Source: Chryseobacterium sp. JM1
GTDB lineage: Bacteria; Bacteroidota; Bacteroidia; Flavobacteriales; Weeksellaceae
DNA: 64,000 nucleotides
Assembly: GCF_000737715.1 (NCBI RefSeq)
Contig: NZ_JPRN01000006.1
Span: 62,001-126,000 of the forward strand
Direction: 5' to 3'
Part shown: positions 53,431 to 62,728 of the stretch, piece by piece
Layout of the letters: each line of letters opens with the position of its first letter
Position numbering within the stretch: position 1 is the first letter of the stretch
Translations under genes and position numbers: made by a program
The notes under the pieces: model-generated
The model's database searches: none
What the model saw: only the letters and a program-made list of their open reading frames with translations
Told to the model about the DNA's origin: nothing

Positions 53431-54237
53431 ATGAAATTTACACATCTATTAGGAATAGGAGCAGTTGCCCTGTCAATTGCAGCTTGTACGACTAACCCGA
53501 TCACGGGAAGATCTTCATTACAGATTGCAAATAACTCTGAAATACTGACGATGTCTGCACAGGAATATAAAACGACACTGTCTAAATCTAAGATTATTTC
53601 AGGAACTGCAGACGCTAAAAAAATAGTAAGTGTAGGAAGCAGAATCAAAAGTGCAGCAGAAAGATACTATCAAAGCATAGGAAGATCGGCAGATCTGGCG
53701 AATTATAGCTGGGAATTTAATCTTATTCAGAGCAATGAACTGAATGCCTGGTGTATGCCTGGCGGGAAAGTTGCAGTATACACAGGAATTCTTCCGGTTA
53801 CGAAGAATGACAACGGTCTTGCGGTTGTGATGGGACATGAAGTTTCACATGCCTTAGCAGGACACGGAAATGAGAGAATTTCTCAGGCGATGGTAGCACA
53901 ATACGGCGGATCTATTTTGGGTGGAACAATTTCAAACTCACAATGGGCCGGGATTTTCCAGAAAGTATACCCGATAGGATCTCAGGTAGCATTATTGAAA
54001 TACGGAAGAAATCAGGAGTCAGAAGCAGATCAGATGGGACTGTATCTGATGTCTATGGCAGGATATGACCCAAGAGAAGCGATCCCTTTCTGGAATAGAA
54101 TGGAAGGAGCATCTTCTGGGGCGAGACAGCCGGAATTCCTGTCTACTCACCCGAATCCTGAAACAAGGATTTCAGACATCAATAGAGACCTTCCCAAAGC
54201 TTTGGAATATTATAAAGCTGCCGGAGGGAAAATATAA
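53431..54237 (+). CDS. M48 family zinc metalloprotease, lipoprotein
   Basis: The 268-residue protein has a lipoprotein signal ending AVALSIAAC (lipobox Cys18) and the conserved TTNPITGRSSLQ after it. The zinc motif is HEVSH (136-140), and the third ligand lies in QESEADQMGL. NAWCMPGGKVAVYTGIL before the zinc motif is typical of M48C peptidases related to LoiP and BepA, which degrade misfolded outer-membrane proteins from the periplasmic side. Complete catalytic set. Confidence 0.9.
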   Translation: MKFTHLLGIGAVALSIAACTTNPITGRSSLQIANNSEILTMSAQEYKTTLSKSKIISGTADAKKIVSVGSRIKSAAERYYQSIGRSADLANYSWEFNLIQSNELNAWCMPGGKVAVYTGILPVTKNDNGLAVVMGHEVSHALAGHGNERISQAMVAQYGGSILGGTISNSQWAGIFQKVYPIGSQVALLKYGRNQESEADQMGLYLMSMAGYDPREAIPFWNRMEGASSGARQPEFLSTHPNPETRISDINRDLPKALEYYKAAGGKI

Positions 54238-54262
54238 CGTTAGAATTTTTAATCTTGTATAG

Positions 54263-54297
54263 AGCCTTATTTAATTTTCACTAAATTGGGTAAGGCT
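54263..54297 (+). terminator. Terminator after the M48 protease gene
   Basis: AGCCTTA pairs with TAAGGCT across a 21-base loop that can pair partly within itself, followed by a run of ten T. Confidence 0.75.
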
Positions 54298-54330
54298 TTT
54301 TTTTTAACACCAACCACTAACACAATATTT

Positions 54331-54642
54331 ATGAAAAGTTTATCAATTACAGGACTTATCCTGCTGGCCGTTTCGGCACTGCTTTTTTATCTGACCACTG
54401 ATTTTACGGTAGGCGGAATTACCATTTCCCATATGATGGGTGTAATGGCAGGGGTAGGAATCGGTCTTATTATCGGCGGAATGGTAGGATATGTAAGCAA
54501 AGGAAGCGCGCTGAAAGCGGAAGAAAAAAGAAAAGAATTCAAACAGTTACAAAAAGACAAAGAAGAACTGGAAAAGCAGGCGGCAGAAATTGCCCAACGT
54601 GAAGCAGAACTTCAGCGACAAAATCAAAACCCTCAAATTTAA
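54331..54642 (+). CDS. Small membrane protein with cytoplasmic coiled coil
   Basis: The ATG at 54331 is used, because the longer in-frame start at 54286 is a TTG inside the preceding terminator. The 103-residue product has two hydrophobic segments (ITGLILLAVSALLFYL and MMGVMAGVGIGLIIGG) and a C-terminal heptad-rich coiled coil (KRKEFKQLQKDKEELEKQAA). No family identified. The stop codon lies in the loop of the following terminator. Confidence 0.7.
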   Translation: MKSLSITGLILLAVSALLFYLTTDFTVGGITISHMMGVMAGVGIGLIIGGMVGYVSKGSALKAEEKRKEFKQLQKDKEELEKQAAEIAQREAELQRQNQNPQI

Positions 54643-54657
54643 ATATTTGAGGGTTTT
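54626..54657. terminator. Bidirectional terminator around the stop codon of the small membrane protein
   Basis: AAAACCCTCAAAT pairs with ATTTGAGGGTTTT around a 6-base loop that contains part of the TAA stop. T-run on the plus side; it can also stop the minus-strand OMP gene ending at 54678. Confidence 0.85.
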
Positions 54658-54677
54658 TTATAGATGTTATTTTCGAA

Positions 54678-55292
54678 TTATTTAAACTTGTAGCCTACAC
54701 CTACTAAGAACAGGTTAGGTCTGTTGTCGTATCTGATCTCCGAACCGGAAACCTTATTGATGAAGTTTCTTTCGTCTTTACTGAATGAACCTTCATATCT
54801 TGCGTTGATAAGCAGTTTCTTGATTTCAAGCTGTGCTCCGAACTGATAGCCTACAGTGAAGTTGTTTTTAACATTTTCCTTAAAATCGTTGTAGGTATTT
54901 TCTTTGCTTAAATTATAGCTGGCCACAGGTCCTATGAACACCCCAAGCATATCTCCCAGAACATTGTGTCCTAAAAGAACAGGCATATCTAAACGGTTGC
55001 TTTTCACATCAAAAGTAGTATTCTCCGTAGTGAATTCATTTTTGAAGTGCGTGTAGAATAATTCCGGCATCACATAAAATGAACCCGGAAGTTTAACTTT
55101 TAATGAAAGACCCGCGTTGAAACCTGCATTGTTCTTTCCTGTTCCCTCAATGGCGTCATTCACTGTTCCTTTGATGTTTTTCCATGAAGGAGAGCCCGTT
55201 GGGAATATTAAGTTAGCTTTTGCTGCCAGTGAAATCTGTGCAGAAGCGAACATTGAAAACCCGATTAACGCTATACTAAGTACCTTTTTCAT
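54678..55292 (-). CDS. Outer-membrane beta-barrel protein
   Basis: The 204-residue protein has a signal peptide (MKKVLSIALIGFSMFASA, cut before Gln) and alternating hydrophobic/polar strands ending in NLFLVGVGYKFK, with a terminal aromatic-Lys close typical of small barrels of the OmpA/PorT-like (PF13568-like) type. GNVLGDMLGVFIGPVASYNL is a clear strand pair. It begins inside the MlaF-like gene (17-base overlap, 55276-55292), so it is translated from the same message. It could be the outer-membrane partner of the ABC pair, which is an inference from position. Confidence 0.8.
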   Translation of the reverse strand: MKKVLSIALIGFSMFASAQISLAAKANLIFPTGSPSWKNIKGTVNDAIEGTGKNNAGFNAGLSLKVKLPGSFYVMPELFYTHFKNEFTTENTTFDVKSNRLDMPVLLGHNVLGDMLGVFIGPVASYNLSKENTYNDFKENVKNNFTVGYQFGAQLEIKKLLINARYEGSFSKDERNFINKVSGSEIRYDNRPNLFLVGVGYKFK

Positions 55293-56091
55293 TATCGTCT
55301 ATTTTAGTGATTGTATTTTCAATCGTTTTATTATTTTCAAGTAAATATTCTCTCAGTTCTTTAAACAGTTCTGAAGAATAAACGAAGTCAATAAGATTTT
55401 TATTGCCTGCGGTGATCAGAACGTCTTTGTTTCCTTCCCATTCTTTGATTCCCAATCTCAGGTATACAATTTTCTCCCCGATCGTCATCACAGAGTTCAT
55501 ATCGTGGGTGTTGATGATGGTTGTCGTGTTGTATTCTTTGGTGATTTCAAGAAGAAGGTCATCAATAATATTGGAAGTGTAAGGGTCAAGTCCGGAGTTC
55601 GGCTCATCACAGAACAGGTACTTCGGGTTGTTGACGATGGCTCTTGCAATGGCCACACGTTTCTGCATTCCTCCCGAGATCTCGGATGGGAACTTTCTGC
55701 CGGCTTTGTCAAGATGCACTCTTCCGATTACTTCAAAAACCCTTTTCTTTTTTTCGCGGAAGGTAAGGTTCGTAAACATATCCAGGGGAAACATGATATT
55801 TTCTTCCACGGTTAACGAGTCAAAAAGCGCACTGCCCTGGAATACCGTTCCGATTTCTGAACGCAGGTGCTGTTTCTGGTCTCTCGTCATTGTATTGATA
55901 TCCGTACCGTCAAAAAGGATTTCTCCCGATGAAGGTTGGTATACATTCAGTAAGCTTTTCAGGAAAACAGTTTTCCCCGAGCCACTCTGCCCGATGATCA
56001 GGTTCACCTTTCCTTTGTCGAAGGAAGTTGAAATTCCCTTAAGTACTTCAACATCACCAAAACTCTTCTTAAGATCTTTTACCTCAATCAT
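55276..56091 (-). CDS. MlaF-like ABC transporter ATPase
   Basis: The 271-residue protein has Walker A GQSGSGKT, the Q-loop FQGSALFDSLTVEENIMFPL, the ABC signature SGGMQKRVA, Walker B YLFCDEPNSGLDP and a switch His in INTHDMNSV. The sequence order and the MIEVKDLKKSFGDVEVLKGI opening are like MlaF/Ttg2A of the phospholipid-trafficking Mla system. Its start touches the MlaE-like stop (1-base overlap). The substrate-binding MlaD is not next to it here. Confidence 0.88.
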   Translation of the reverse strand: MIEVKDLKKSFGDVEVLKGISTSFDKGKVNLIIGQSGSGKTVFLKSLLNVYQPSSGEILFDGTDINTMTRDQKQHLRSEIGTVFQGSALFDSLTVEENIMFPLDMFTNLTFREKKKRVFEVIGRVHLDKAGRKFPSEISGGMQKRVAIARAIVNNPKYLFCDEPNSGLDPYTSNIIDDLLLEITKEYNTTTIINTHDMNSVMTIGEKIVYLRLGIKEWEGNKDVLITAGNKNLIDFVYSSELFKELREYLLENNKTIENTITKIDDNEKGT

Positions 56092-56843
56092 CAGCTTAAT
56101 ATTAATTGGGTTAAAATTAATTCAGAAATGATAATAAATACCATTGTCCATACTACGGCCTGTGTACTGGCTCTACCTACTTCCAGCGATCCTCCTTTTA
56201 CGTTATATCCGAAATAGGAAGGAACGGTAGCGATGATAAAGGCAAATACGGTAGTTTTTACAAATGCATAATACACAAATAAATTGGGCATATACATCTG
56301 AATCCCTACGATATAGTCATTTTCAGTCCAGTTTCCGGTCAGCATACCTGCCAGATGTCCGCCGCCGATACCGAAAACGATACTGATGGCAATCAAAAGA
56401 GGGTTGAAAATAACGCAGGCACAAATTTTGGGTAATATCAGGAAGTTTGGAGAGTTCACCCCCATGATGTCCAGGGCATCGATCTGTTCGGAAACTCTCA
56501 TAGTTCCTATACTGGATGCGATATATGATCCTACTTTACCGGCCAGGATAAGACTGATGATGGTCGGGGAAAATTCCAGAACCAAAACGGCTTTCGTAGC
56601 ATATCCCACGAATGATGGCGGGATCGGGAAAGAGGAAGAATCAAAGTTGTTGAACATCTGGATAGCGACTACCGCTCCCACAAATATAGAAGTGAAGATC
56701 ACAAGCCCAAAAGAATTGACGCCGAGATCATTAATTTCTCTCATGAACAGCTTCCAAAAAACCCTCATTTTCTGGGGTTTCTGCAAGGATTTACCTAGAA
56801 GGATAATGTATTCTCCTACTGCTGTGAAAAACTTTTTTAACAT
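56091..56843 (-). CDS. MlaE-like ABC transporter permease
   Basis: The 250-residue protein has about five membrane helices with the MlaE family pattern: VAIQMFNNFD, the conserved AGKVGSYIASSIGTMRVSEQ segment, IDALDIMGVNSPNFLILP and a C-terminal FGYNVKGGSLEVGRASTQAVV. MlaE is the inner-membrane permease that moves phospholipids between the membranes. It is upstream of and coupled to the MlaF-like ATPase. Direction of transport and the substrate-binding MlaD are not seen here. Confidence 0.9.
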   Translation of the reverse strand: MLKKFFTAVGEYIILLGKSLQKPQKMRVFWKLFMREINDLGVNSFGLVIFTSIFVGAVVAIQMFNNFDSSSFPIPPSFVGYATKAVLVLEFSPTIISLILAGKVGSYIASSIGTMRVSEQIDALDIMGVNSPNFLILPKICACVIFNPLLIAISIVFGIGGGHLAGMLTGNWTENDYIVGIQMYMPNLFVYYAFVKTTVFAFIIATVPSYFGYNVKGGSLEVGRASTQAVVWTMVFIIISELILTQLILS

Positions 56844-56960
56844 GCTGCTAAATTAGACTTTTTTTATTTAATTAAGTAAGGCTCAGTTGAAGGCCTAAAG
56901 TTTATTTAACCTTAGTAGCAAATATGATTCCTCAATTGTAATCTTAGCCTTTTGTTTGAT

Positions 56961-58331
56961 TTATTTTGCGTTTTTATCTCCTGTGATCACCAATAGAACG
57001 GTCTTTAAAACGATGACCAGATCCAGAACGAAACTCCAGTTCCTTACATAGAAAGTATCTGCAAGGATTCTTTTTTTCATCTCCACTTCCACATCTCCAT
57101 AATCTCCGCGAAGTCCGCTTACCTGTGCAAGTCCCGTAATACCGGGAGAAACCATGCTTCTCAAGCTGTATCTTCCGATCTTGGGTTTATAGTAATTGTC
57201 TACGGCCAGCATATGAGGGCGGGGTCCTACGATAGACATTTCCCCTTTCAGTACATTGACGAACTGGGGAAGCTCATCAAGGCTGGTTTTTCTGAGAAAC
57301 TTTCCGATTTTTGTGATCCTTGAGTCATTTTCTTCTGTGGTTTTGGTTGCAGATTCATCATTCACGATCATTGTCCTGAATTTCAGGCATGAAAATACCT
57401 CCTCATGAAAACCGTATCTTTTCTGGATAAAAAAAACAGGGCCTTTAGAAGTTGTTTTGATAAGAATAGCAATAATGGGAAATAACCAGGAGCAGAGAAA
57501 CAGGAGGATGGATATTGAAAACAGGATGTCAAAAGTTCTTTTTACCAGAAAATTGGAATAAAAGTCCAGTGGATATTTGGCCTGGCTCAGAACCGGCTGT
57601 GTTTGGATATACCCAAGATCATACAGGAAAAAATCACTCTGTGTAATACTCGGAATCAGGGAGACATGAACCTTATTGTCTTCTGCCAGCTTGAAGATCT
57701 CTTTTTCGATATCTTCATTCACCAGATTTTCAGTAGATAAAAACAGGGTATGAATTCCGTTCTTTTTCCAGAAACCGACAAGCTCATTGGCATTGATAGC
57801 CTGACTTTCATACTCGAATATTCTGTATCCGTAATCTTTTCTGTCTTTAAAGATATTCCTTAAGATCTCAGTAGAACTTGTTTCTCCCAAAAACATAACG
57901 TTTCTGTAGTTGATCCCCAGTGAGCGAAAATATTTTATGGTAAAATAAATCACTGATTTCGCAAGGAAAATAAAGAAAAACAGGTAAAACGAAAGCCAGT
58001 AAATATCTGAATTGAAAAAAACGTTTTTACTGACCCTTCCGATAAGGAGAACTCCCAGTATAAAAAACAGGAAATGAATCAGAAGACGTTCCAAAAACAA
58101 AGTATACGTAAGATTCCTTTGAATATTATAAATTTTTGTCCTGCCGCTCAGAAGCATCCAGAACAAAAAGAGCAATATCAGTGAAAAAATATTTTCATAC
58201 CACGTTTCTCTATGGTATCTTAAGCTTTCATTCCTGCTTATAAAAAAGAATACAAAAATAGATGCAATAACCATAAGGTCAAGCAAAATAATAATCGATT
58301 TCAGGTATCTGGAGTATCGAATTCTCTGCAT
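56961..58331 (-). CDS. Undecaprenyl-phosphate glycosylphosphotransferase (WcaJ/WbaP type)
   Basis: The 456-residue protein has four N-terminal membrane helices (residues about 10-125), a Rossmann-like middle part (VMFLGETSSTEILRNI and onward) and a further helix before the catalytic domain. The catalytic C-terminus shows KRTFDILFS, SKGPVFFIQKRYG, SCLKFRTMI and TSLDELPQFVNVLKGEMSIVGPRP, the bacterial sugar-transferase signature. It puts the first sugar phosphate on undecaprenyl phosphate to begin exopolysaccharide or O-antigen synthesis. The other polysaccharide genes are not in the window. Confidence 0.9.
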   Translation of the reverse strand: MQRIRYSRYLKSIIILLDLMVIASIFVFFFISRNESLRYHRETWYENIFSLILLFLFWMLLSGRTKIYNIQRNLTYTLFLERLLIHFLFFILGVLLIGRVSKNVFFNSDIYWLSFYLFFFIFLAKSVIYFTIKYFRSLGINYRNVMFLGETSSTEILRNIFKDRKDYGYRIFEYESQAINANELVGFWKKNGIHTLFLSTENLVNEDIEKEIFKLAEDNKVHVSLIPSITQSDFFLYDLGYIQTQPVLSQAKYPLDFYSNFLVKRTFDILFSISILLFLCSWLFPIIAILIKTTSKGPVFFIQKRYGFHEEVFSCLKFRTMIVNDESATKTTEENDSRITKIGKFLRKTSLDELPQFVNVLKGEMSIVGPRPHMLAVDNYYKPKIGRYSLRSMVSPGITGLAQVSGLRGDYGDVEVEMKKRILADTFYVRNWSFVLDLVIVLKTVLLVITGDKNAK

Positions 58332-58511
58332 CTATCAGTGTTTAAACGGATACGAAGAGCTAAGGTACATATTTTTTATGGTATATCTCTTCTTAGAGGA
58401 ATATTATAAATTTTCGTACTACTACTTGGATACTTCAGGCTGGAAAAAACAGTTCTGTGAATACAGCAAACTGATTCGAATTTCCTCTGTAGAATCCAGG
58501 AAAGATAAACT

Positions 58512-59141
58512 TTATGGAATATTCAGGTACTTATGAGTCTGAACCGAAGCCTGCCATTCCGGGTGAGCCAGAATAAAATCTGTGATCTTTGGGTACATTT
58601 CATCACGTTTGCTCCATTCGCTCTGAAGATATAACCTGCAGTTTTCAGAAACTTTTGCAGCCTGTTCGCCGGCAAATTTAAAATCATTATTGTTAAAAAT
58701 AATCATTTTAAGTTCGTGAGCTTTAGCATAAATTTCCTCTTTCGGAAGTCCAGTTTTCTTAGGTGAAAGAGTAATCCAGTCGATTTGTCCGCTCAAAGGA
58801 TACGCTCCTGAAGTTTCAATATGTATGGTGCAGCCTAATTCTTTTAATTTAGAAGTCAAAATATCTAAATTCCACATTAATGGTTCGCCACCGGTCAACA
58901 CAACAATTTTACAGTGTTTTGCTGCAGTTTCTGCAATTTCTTCAGCATTCATCAAGGGATGCAGCGTAGGATCCCAGCTTTCTTTCACATCACACCAGTG
59001 GCAGCCAACATCGCAACCTCCCAGTCTGATAAAGTAAGCTGCTTTTCCGGTATGTGCACCTTCCCCTTGAATAGTGTAAAAATGCTCCATCACAGGGAGC
59101 ATTTTACCTTCTTTTAATAAAATATCTTCTTCTTTATTCAT
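58512..59141 (-). CDS. queE: 7-carboxy-7-deazaguanine synthase QueE
   Basis: The 209-residue radical-SAM enzyme has the CX3CX2C cluster motif CDVGCHWC (Cys43, Cys47, Cys50), a FYTIQGEGAHTGKAAYFIRL start and VVLTGGEPLMWN. QueE makes 7-carboxy-7-deazaguanine for queuosine biosynthesis. It is last in a minus-strand run pgi, methyltransferase, folD, queE, 7 bases after folD. No queC, queD or queF is beside it. Confidence 0.93.
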   Translation of the reverse strand: MNKEEDILLKEGKMLPVMEHFYTIQGEGAHTGKAAYFIRLGGCDVGCHWCDVKESWDPTLHPLMNAEEIAETAAKHCKIVVLTGGEPLMWNLDILTSKLKELGCTIHIETSGAYPLSGQIDWITLSPKKTGLPKEEIYAKAHELKMIIFNNNDFKFAGEQAAKVSENCRLYLQSEWSKRDEMYPKITDFILAHPEWQASVQTHKYLNIP

Positions 59142-59148
59142 TTTAAAA

Positions 59149-60033
59149 TTAGTCGTTATAGACCGAAGTTTTGTATGCGATGATGGTGTTCTTCATCAGC
59201 ATGGCTCTGGTCATTGGGCCTACACCTCCCGGTACCGGCGTGATCCAGCTTGCTTTGGCTGCACAGCTGTCAAAATCTACGTCACCCGCAAGGTAATATC
59301 CTTTTGGAGAATCATCATCTACTCTTGTGATACCCACATCCACGATTACTGCGCCGTCCTTGATCATATCTCCTTTCAGGAAATGAGGATCACCTAAAGC
59401 GGTAATAACAATGTCTGCTTTTTTTGTATATTCTTCGATGTCTTTTGTGTAAGAGTGTGTTAAAGTCACGGTAGAGTTACCCGGGAAATCTTTTCTTCCC
59501 ATCAGGATGCTCATAGGTCTTCCTACAATTTTACTTCTTCCGATAATTACACAGTCTTTTCCTTTTGTTTCAATATTGTATCTTTCCAATAATGTCAGAA
59601 TCCCGAATGGTGTAGCGGGAAGGAACGTATCCATTTCCAACGCCATTTTTCCGAAGTTTTCAGGGTGGAAACCATCTACATCTTTTCTTGGATCAATAGC
59701 CAGAATGATTTTTTCCTGATCGATCTGGTCCGGTAAAGGAAGCTGTACGATAAAACCATCCACCGATTTAGATTTATTCAGCTCATCGATTTTTTCCAAT
59801 AATTCAGATTCAGAAACTGTACTTGGGAATTTGACAAGCGTAGAACGGAATCCAACTTCCTCACAGTCTTTTACTTTACTGTTTACATACGCCTTGCTCG
59901 CTCCGTTGTTTCCTACAAGAATCGCTACCAGGTGCGGTGCTCTTTTCTTGCTTTCAAGGATCTTTTCCACTTCAACCTTGATCTCCGCTTTTATTTCTTT
60001 GGATACTTTAAGTCCGTCAAGAATTTCTGCCAT
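59149..60033 (-). CDS. folD: Bifunctional methylenetetrahydrofolate dehydrogenase / cyclohydrolase
   Basis: The 294-residue protein has FolD motifs: VGNNGASKAYVNSKVKDCEE (catalytic Lys of the YxxxK motif), DGFIVQLPLP, the GRSKIVGRPMSILM signature and PVPGGVGPMTRAMLM. It oxidises methylene-THF and hydrolyses methenyl-THF, supplying formyl-THF for purines and initiator tRNA. Full length. It sits 21 bases after the methyltransferase gene. Confidence 0.95.
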   Translation of the reverse strand: MAEILDGLKVSKEIKAEIKVEVEKILESKKRAPHLVAILVGNNGASKAYVNSKVKDCEEVGFRSTLVKFPSTVSESELLEKIDELNKSKSVDGFIVQLPLPDQIDQEKIILAIDPRKDVDGFHPENFGKMALEMDTFLPATPFGILTLLERYNIETKGKDCVIIGRSKIVGRPMSILMGRKDFPGNSTVTLTHSYTKDIEEYTKKADIVITALGDPHFLKGDMIKDGAVIVDVGITRVDDDSPKGYYLAGDVDFDSCAAKASWITPVPGGVGPMTRAMLMKNTIIAYKTSVYND

Positions 60034-60054
60034 TTTTACTTTTTTTACTTTTAT

Positions 60055-60879
60055 TTAGATTTTATTGAATACAACAATATCCTGGAACTCATCGGCACCT
60101 TCCTTTTCTACATCAGTTCTCCAGAATCCTCCTTTTACGGTCGTTACTTTTAATCCGGCTTCTGCTGCCATCTGGTTCAGCAATGGAATGCTTACCGCGA
60201 TATTGGCTGCGGTCACTTTATCATCCATAAGTCTGTACCCATCATACTGATGGGGAAATGGCATCGTTCCAAATTCCTTTTTAGATTCATCATACAGGAA
60301 GAATGTGGCCAGACATTGCCCGCCGCTGTTCAAAACTCTGCTGATCTCGCTCAGATATCTTTTGATCTCAGGAATCTGCATATGAGTGAATACCGAGAAC
60401 AAAAATGCTTTGTCAAACTGAGCATCATCATAAGGAAATGTAAAATCTTCCGCTTTTTGGCTGAACGTATTGTACAGATCATTATAAATCGGGGTAAACT
60501 TGAATGTAAAATTCGGATGTTTTTGACCGATATTTTTATTGCACCAGTTGATTCCTTTTTCTACAGCATCAAAACCGTCGTAAGTACCTTTATCAATGAT
60601 TCCGGTAAGGGCTACAGCGGTTCTTCCGATTCCGCATCCTACATCCAGCACACGGTCGGTATTTTGTAAGCCAATGTATTTTTTCAACGCATTGGCCTGA
60701 CGAATGCCGTGAGGAATAAAGTCGCTGCCTCCTACATAAATATCTCCCTTTTTAGGCTCGTTTTTAGATCTTTTTCCGGTAAACCCGTCATAGAGGTCTA
60801 TCGGGAAGTAATAGATCTTTCTCCCCAAAAGCCTAAGGCCCGGAGGAAGTTTATAATAATATGACCGTAATGCAGACAT
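60055..60879 (-). CDS. Class I SAM-dependent methyltransferase
   Basis: The 274-residue protein has motif I VLDVGCGIGRTAVAL, a following acidic strand with GFDAVEKGI, and DKAFLFSVFTHMQIPEIKRY with RVLNSGGQCLATFFL. It resembles small-molecule methyltransferases of the Methyltransf_11/25 type; substrate unknown. It starts 3 bases after pgi and lies before folD, so it belongs to the same transcript. Confidence 0.85.
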   Translation of the reverse strand: MSALRSYYYKLPPGLRLLGRKIYYFPIDLYDGFTGKRSKNEPKKGDIYVGGSDFIPHGIRQANALKKYIGLQNTDRVLDVGCGIGRTAVALTGIIDKGTYDGFDAVEKGINWCNKNIGQKHPNFTFKFTPIYNDLYNTFSQKAEDFTFPYDDAQFDKAFLFSVFTHMQIPEIKRYLSEISRVLNSGGQCLATFFLYDESKKEFGTMPFPHQYDGYRLMDDKVTAANIAVSIPLLNQMAAEAGLKVTTVKGGFWRTDVEKEGADEFQDIVVFNKI

Positions 60880-60882
60880 CTG

Positions 60883-62523
60883 CTATTTATTTCCTTTATA
60901 ATAATTGATCAATCCGTTGGTAGAACTGTCATGAGAACTTACCGCCTCATTGTTTTCAAGCTCAGGAAGGATCTTATTGGCTAATACTTTTCCTAATTCC
61001 ACTCCGAACTGGTCGAAGCTGAAAATATTCCAGATGACACCCTGAACAAAGATTTTATGCTCGTATAAGGCAATCAGTTGTCCCAGTGAAAAAGGAGTTA
61101 ATTCCTTGAATAATATAGAGTTGGTTGGTGTATTTCCGTGGAAGACTTTGTAGTTTAAAAGTCTGTCAATTTCTTCATCACTTTTCCCTTCATTTCTTAA
61201 TTCCTGTTCTACTTCCTCTTCAGATTTTCCGAAAGCAAGTGCTTCAGTCTGAGCAAAAAAGTTCGCTAAAAGTTTAGGTTGATGATCAGAAACGGCATTG
61301 CTGCTTTTCGCATAAGCAATAAAATCGGCAGGAATAAGTTCCGTTCCCTGGTGGATCAGCTGGTAAAAGGCATGTTGTCCGTTTGTTCCCGGCTCACCCC
61401 AGATAATCGGTCCTGTTTCGTATTCCACGAATTCACCGTTTCTGTCTACGCATTTTCCGTTACTTTCCATATCTCCCTGCTGAAGATAAGCTGCAAATCT
61501 GTCCAGATATTGAGAATAAGGAAGGATCGCGTAAGTAGTGGCAGCATAGAAATTACGGTACCAGATGCCTAGAAGTCCCATTAAAACCGGGATGTTTTCT
61601 GAGAAATCTGCAGTCTGGAAATGGTGGTCTGTGTAAGAAGCCCCTTTCAGAAGCTCTTCAAAATTCTCATACCCTACTGCCAGAACAATGCTTAGGCCGA
61701 TAGCACTCCAAAGAGAATATCTTCCGCCTACCCAGTCCCAGAACTCAAATATATTTTCTTCTGCAATTCCGAATTTTTTAACGGCTTCAACGTTAGTGGA
61801 CAAAGCCACAAAATGTTTCGCCACATCTTCCTCTTTTCCTGCTTTCAGGAACCAGTCTTTCGCAGAATTGGCATTCGTCATCGTTTCCTGAGTCGTAAAG
61901 GTCTTGGAAGCAATAATGAATAAAGTAGTTTCAGGATTCAGTTTTTTAACGGTTTCAGCAATGTGATTCCCGTCAACGTTTGAAACGAAGTGAACGTTTA
62001 ATCTTGTTTTAAAATGTTTTAAAGCGGAACAAACCATCACCGGTCCAAGATCTGAACCTCCGATTCCGATATTCACGACATCAGTGATTTCTTTTCCGCT
62101 GAATCCTTTGTGCTCTCCTGAAATGATTTTTTCAGAGAACGTTTTCATGTGGTCAAGAACTCTTCTGATCTGAGGTTTTATGTTTTCACCGTCTACGATG
62201 ATTTCTTTATCTGAAAAATCCCTCAAAGCCGTATGCAGGACTGCTCTTCCTTCTGTTTCATTGATCTTGTCACCTGAAAACATTTTGGAAATAGCGTCTT
62301 TCAACTGGCATTCTTCTGCCAGATGAAGCAGAAGTTCCTTCGTTCTTGAATCGATCAGGTTTTTAGAATAGTCAAAAAGGAAGTTATCCTTTTGTATAGA
62401 AAATTCATTAAAACGCTCAGGATTGTACTGAAAAAGACTTCTCAAATCAAAGTCATTTCCTGCAAAATGTTCGTCAAGAGCCTTCCAGCTGTTGGTTTGT
62501 ATAGGATTTATTTTTGATAGCAT
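60883..62523 (-). CDS. pgi: Glucose-6-phosphate isomerase
   Basis: The ATG at 62523 gives [20 protein letters not shown], lining up with the start of E. coli Pgi; an upstream in-frame ATG at 62583 lies only about 20 bases from a -7 box and is less likely. The 546-residue protein has [12 protein letters not shown], the signature [18 protein letters not shown], and [19 protein letters not shown]. It interconverts glucose- and fructose-6-phosphate. Length equals that of the E. coli enzyme (about 549). First gene of the pgi-methyltransferase-folD-queE unit. Confidence 0.95.
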   Translation of the reverse strand: MLSKINPIQTNSWKALDEHFAGNDFDLRSLFQYNPERFNEFSIQKDNFLFDYSKNLIDSRTKELLLHLAEECQLKDAISKMFSGDKINETEGRAVLHTALRDFSDKEIIVDGENIKPQIRRVLDHMKTFSEKIISGEHKGFSGKEITDVVNIGIGGSDLGPVMVCSALKHFKTRLNVHFVSNVDGNHIAETVKKLNPETTLFIIASKTFTTQETMTNANSAKDWFLKAGKEEDVAKHFVALSTNVEAVKKFGIAEENIFEFWDWVGGRYSLWSAIGLSIVLAVGYENFEELLKGASYTDHHFQTADFSENIPVLMGLLGIWYRNFYAATTYAILPYSQYLDRFAAYLQQGDMESNGKCVDRNGEFVEYETGPIIWGEPGTNGQHAFYQLIHQGTELIPADFIAYAKSSNAVSDHQPKLLANFFAQTEALAFGKSEEEVEQELRNEGKSDEEIDRLLNYKVFHGNTPTNSILFKELTPFSLGQLIALYEHKIFVQGVIWNIFSFDQFGVELGKVLANKILPELENNEAVSSHDSSTNGLINYYKGNK

Positions 62524-62603
62524 ACTTTTGGAATTTAGTAGATTCAGAAAATGATGGGCAGGATCAAAATGTTTAAAATCCATATCATTTTATTTCTGAT
62601 GTG

Positions 62604-62611
62604 CAAATTTA
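62604..62611 (-). promoter_or_regulatory. -7 promoter box (TAAATTTG) for pgi
   Basis: On the minus strand TAAATTTG fits TAnnTTTG, about 80 bases before the ATG at 62523. Confidence 0.55.
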
Positions 62612-62669
62612 AGGAAAAATAAAACCTCAGATAAATTTGAGCACGATAAATAACATTTTTTTAAAAAAC

Positions 62670-62694
62670 AAACCCCAGATCAGGTCCGGGGTTT
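62670..62694 (-). terminator. Terminator after the sigma-factor operon
   Basis: AAACCCC and GGGGTTT (62670-62676 and 62688-62694) form the stem, extended by GA/TC pairs past one mismatch. On the minus strand a T-run follows. It lies 35 bases after the membrane-protein stop. Confidence 0.75.
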
Positions 62695-62728
62695 CATGTT
62701 ATTGTTTTGTGAAAGATAGCTAGGGAAG

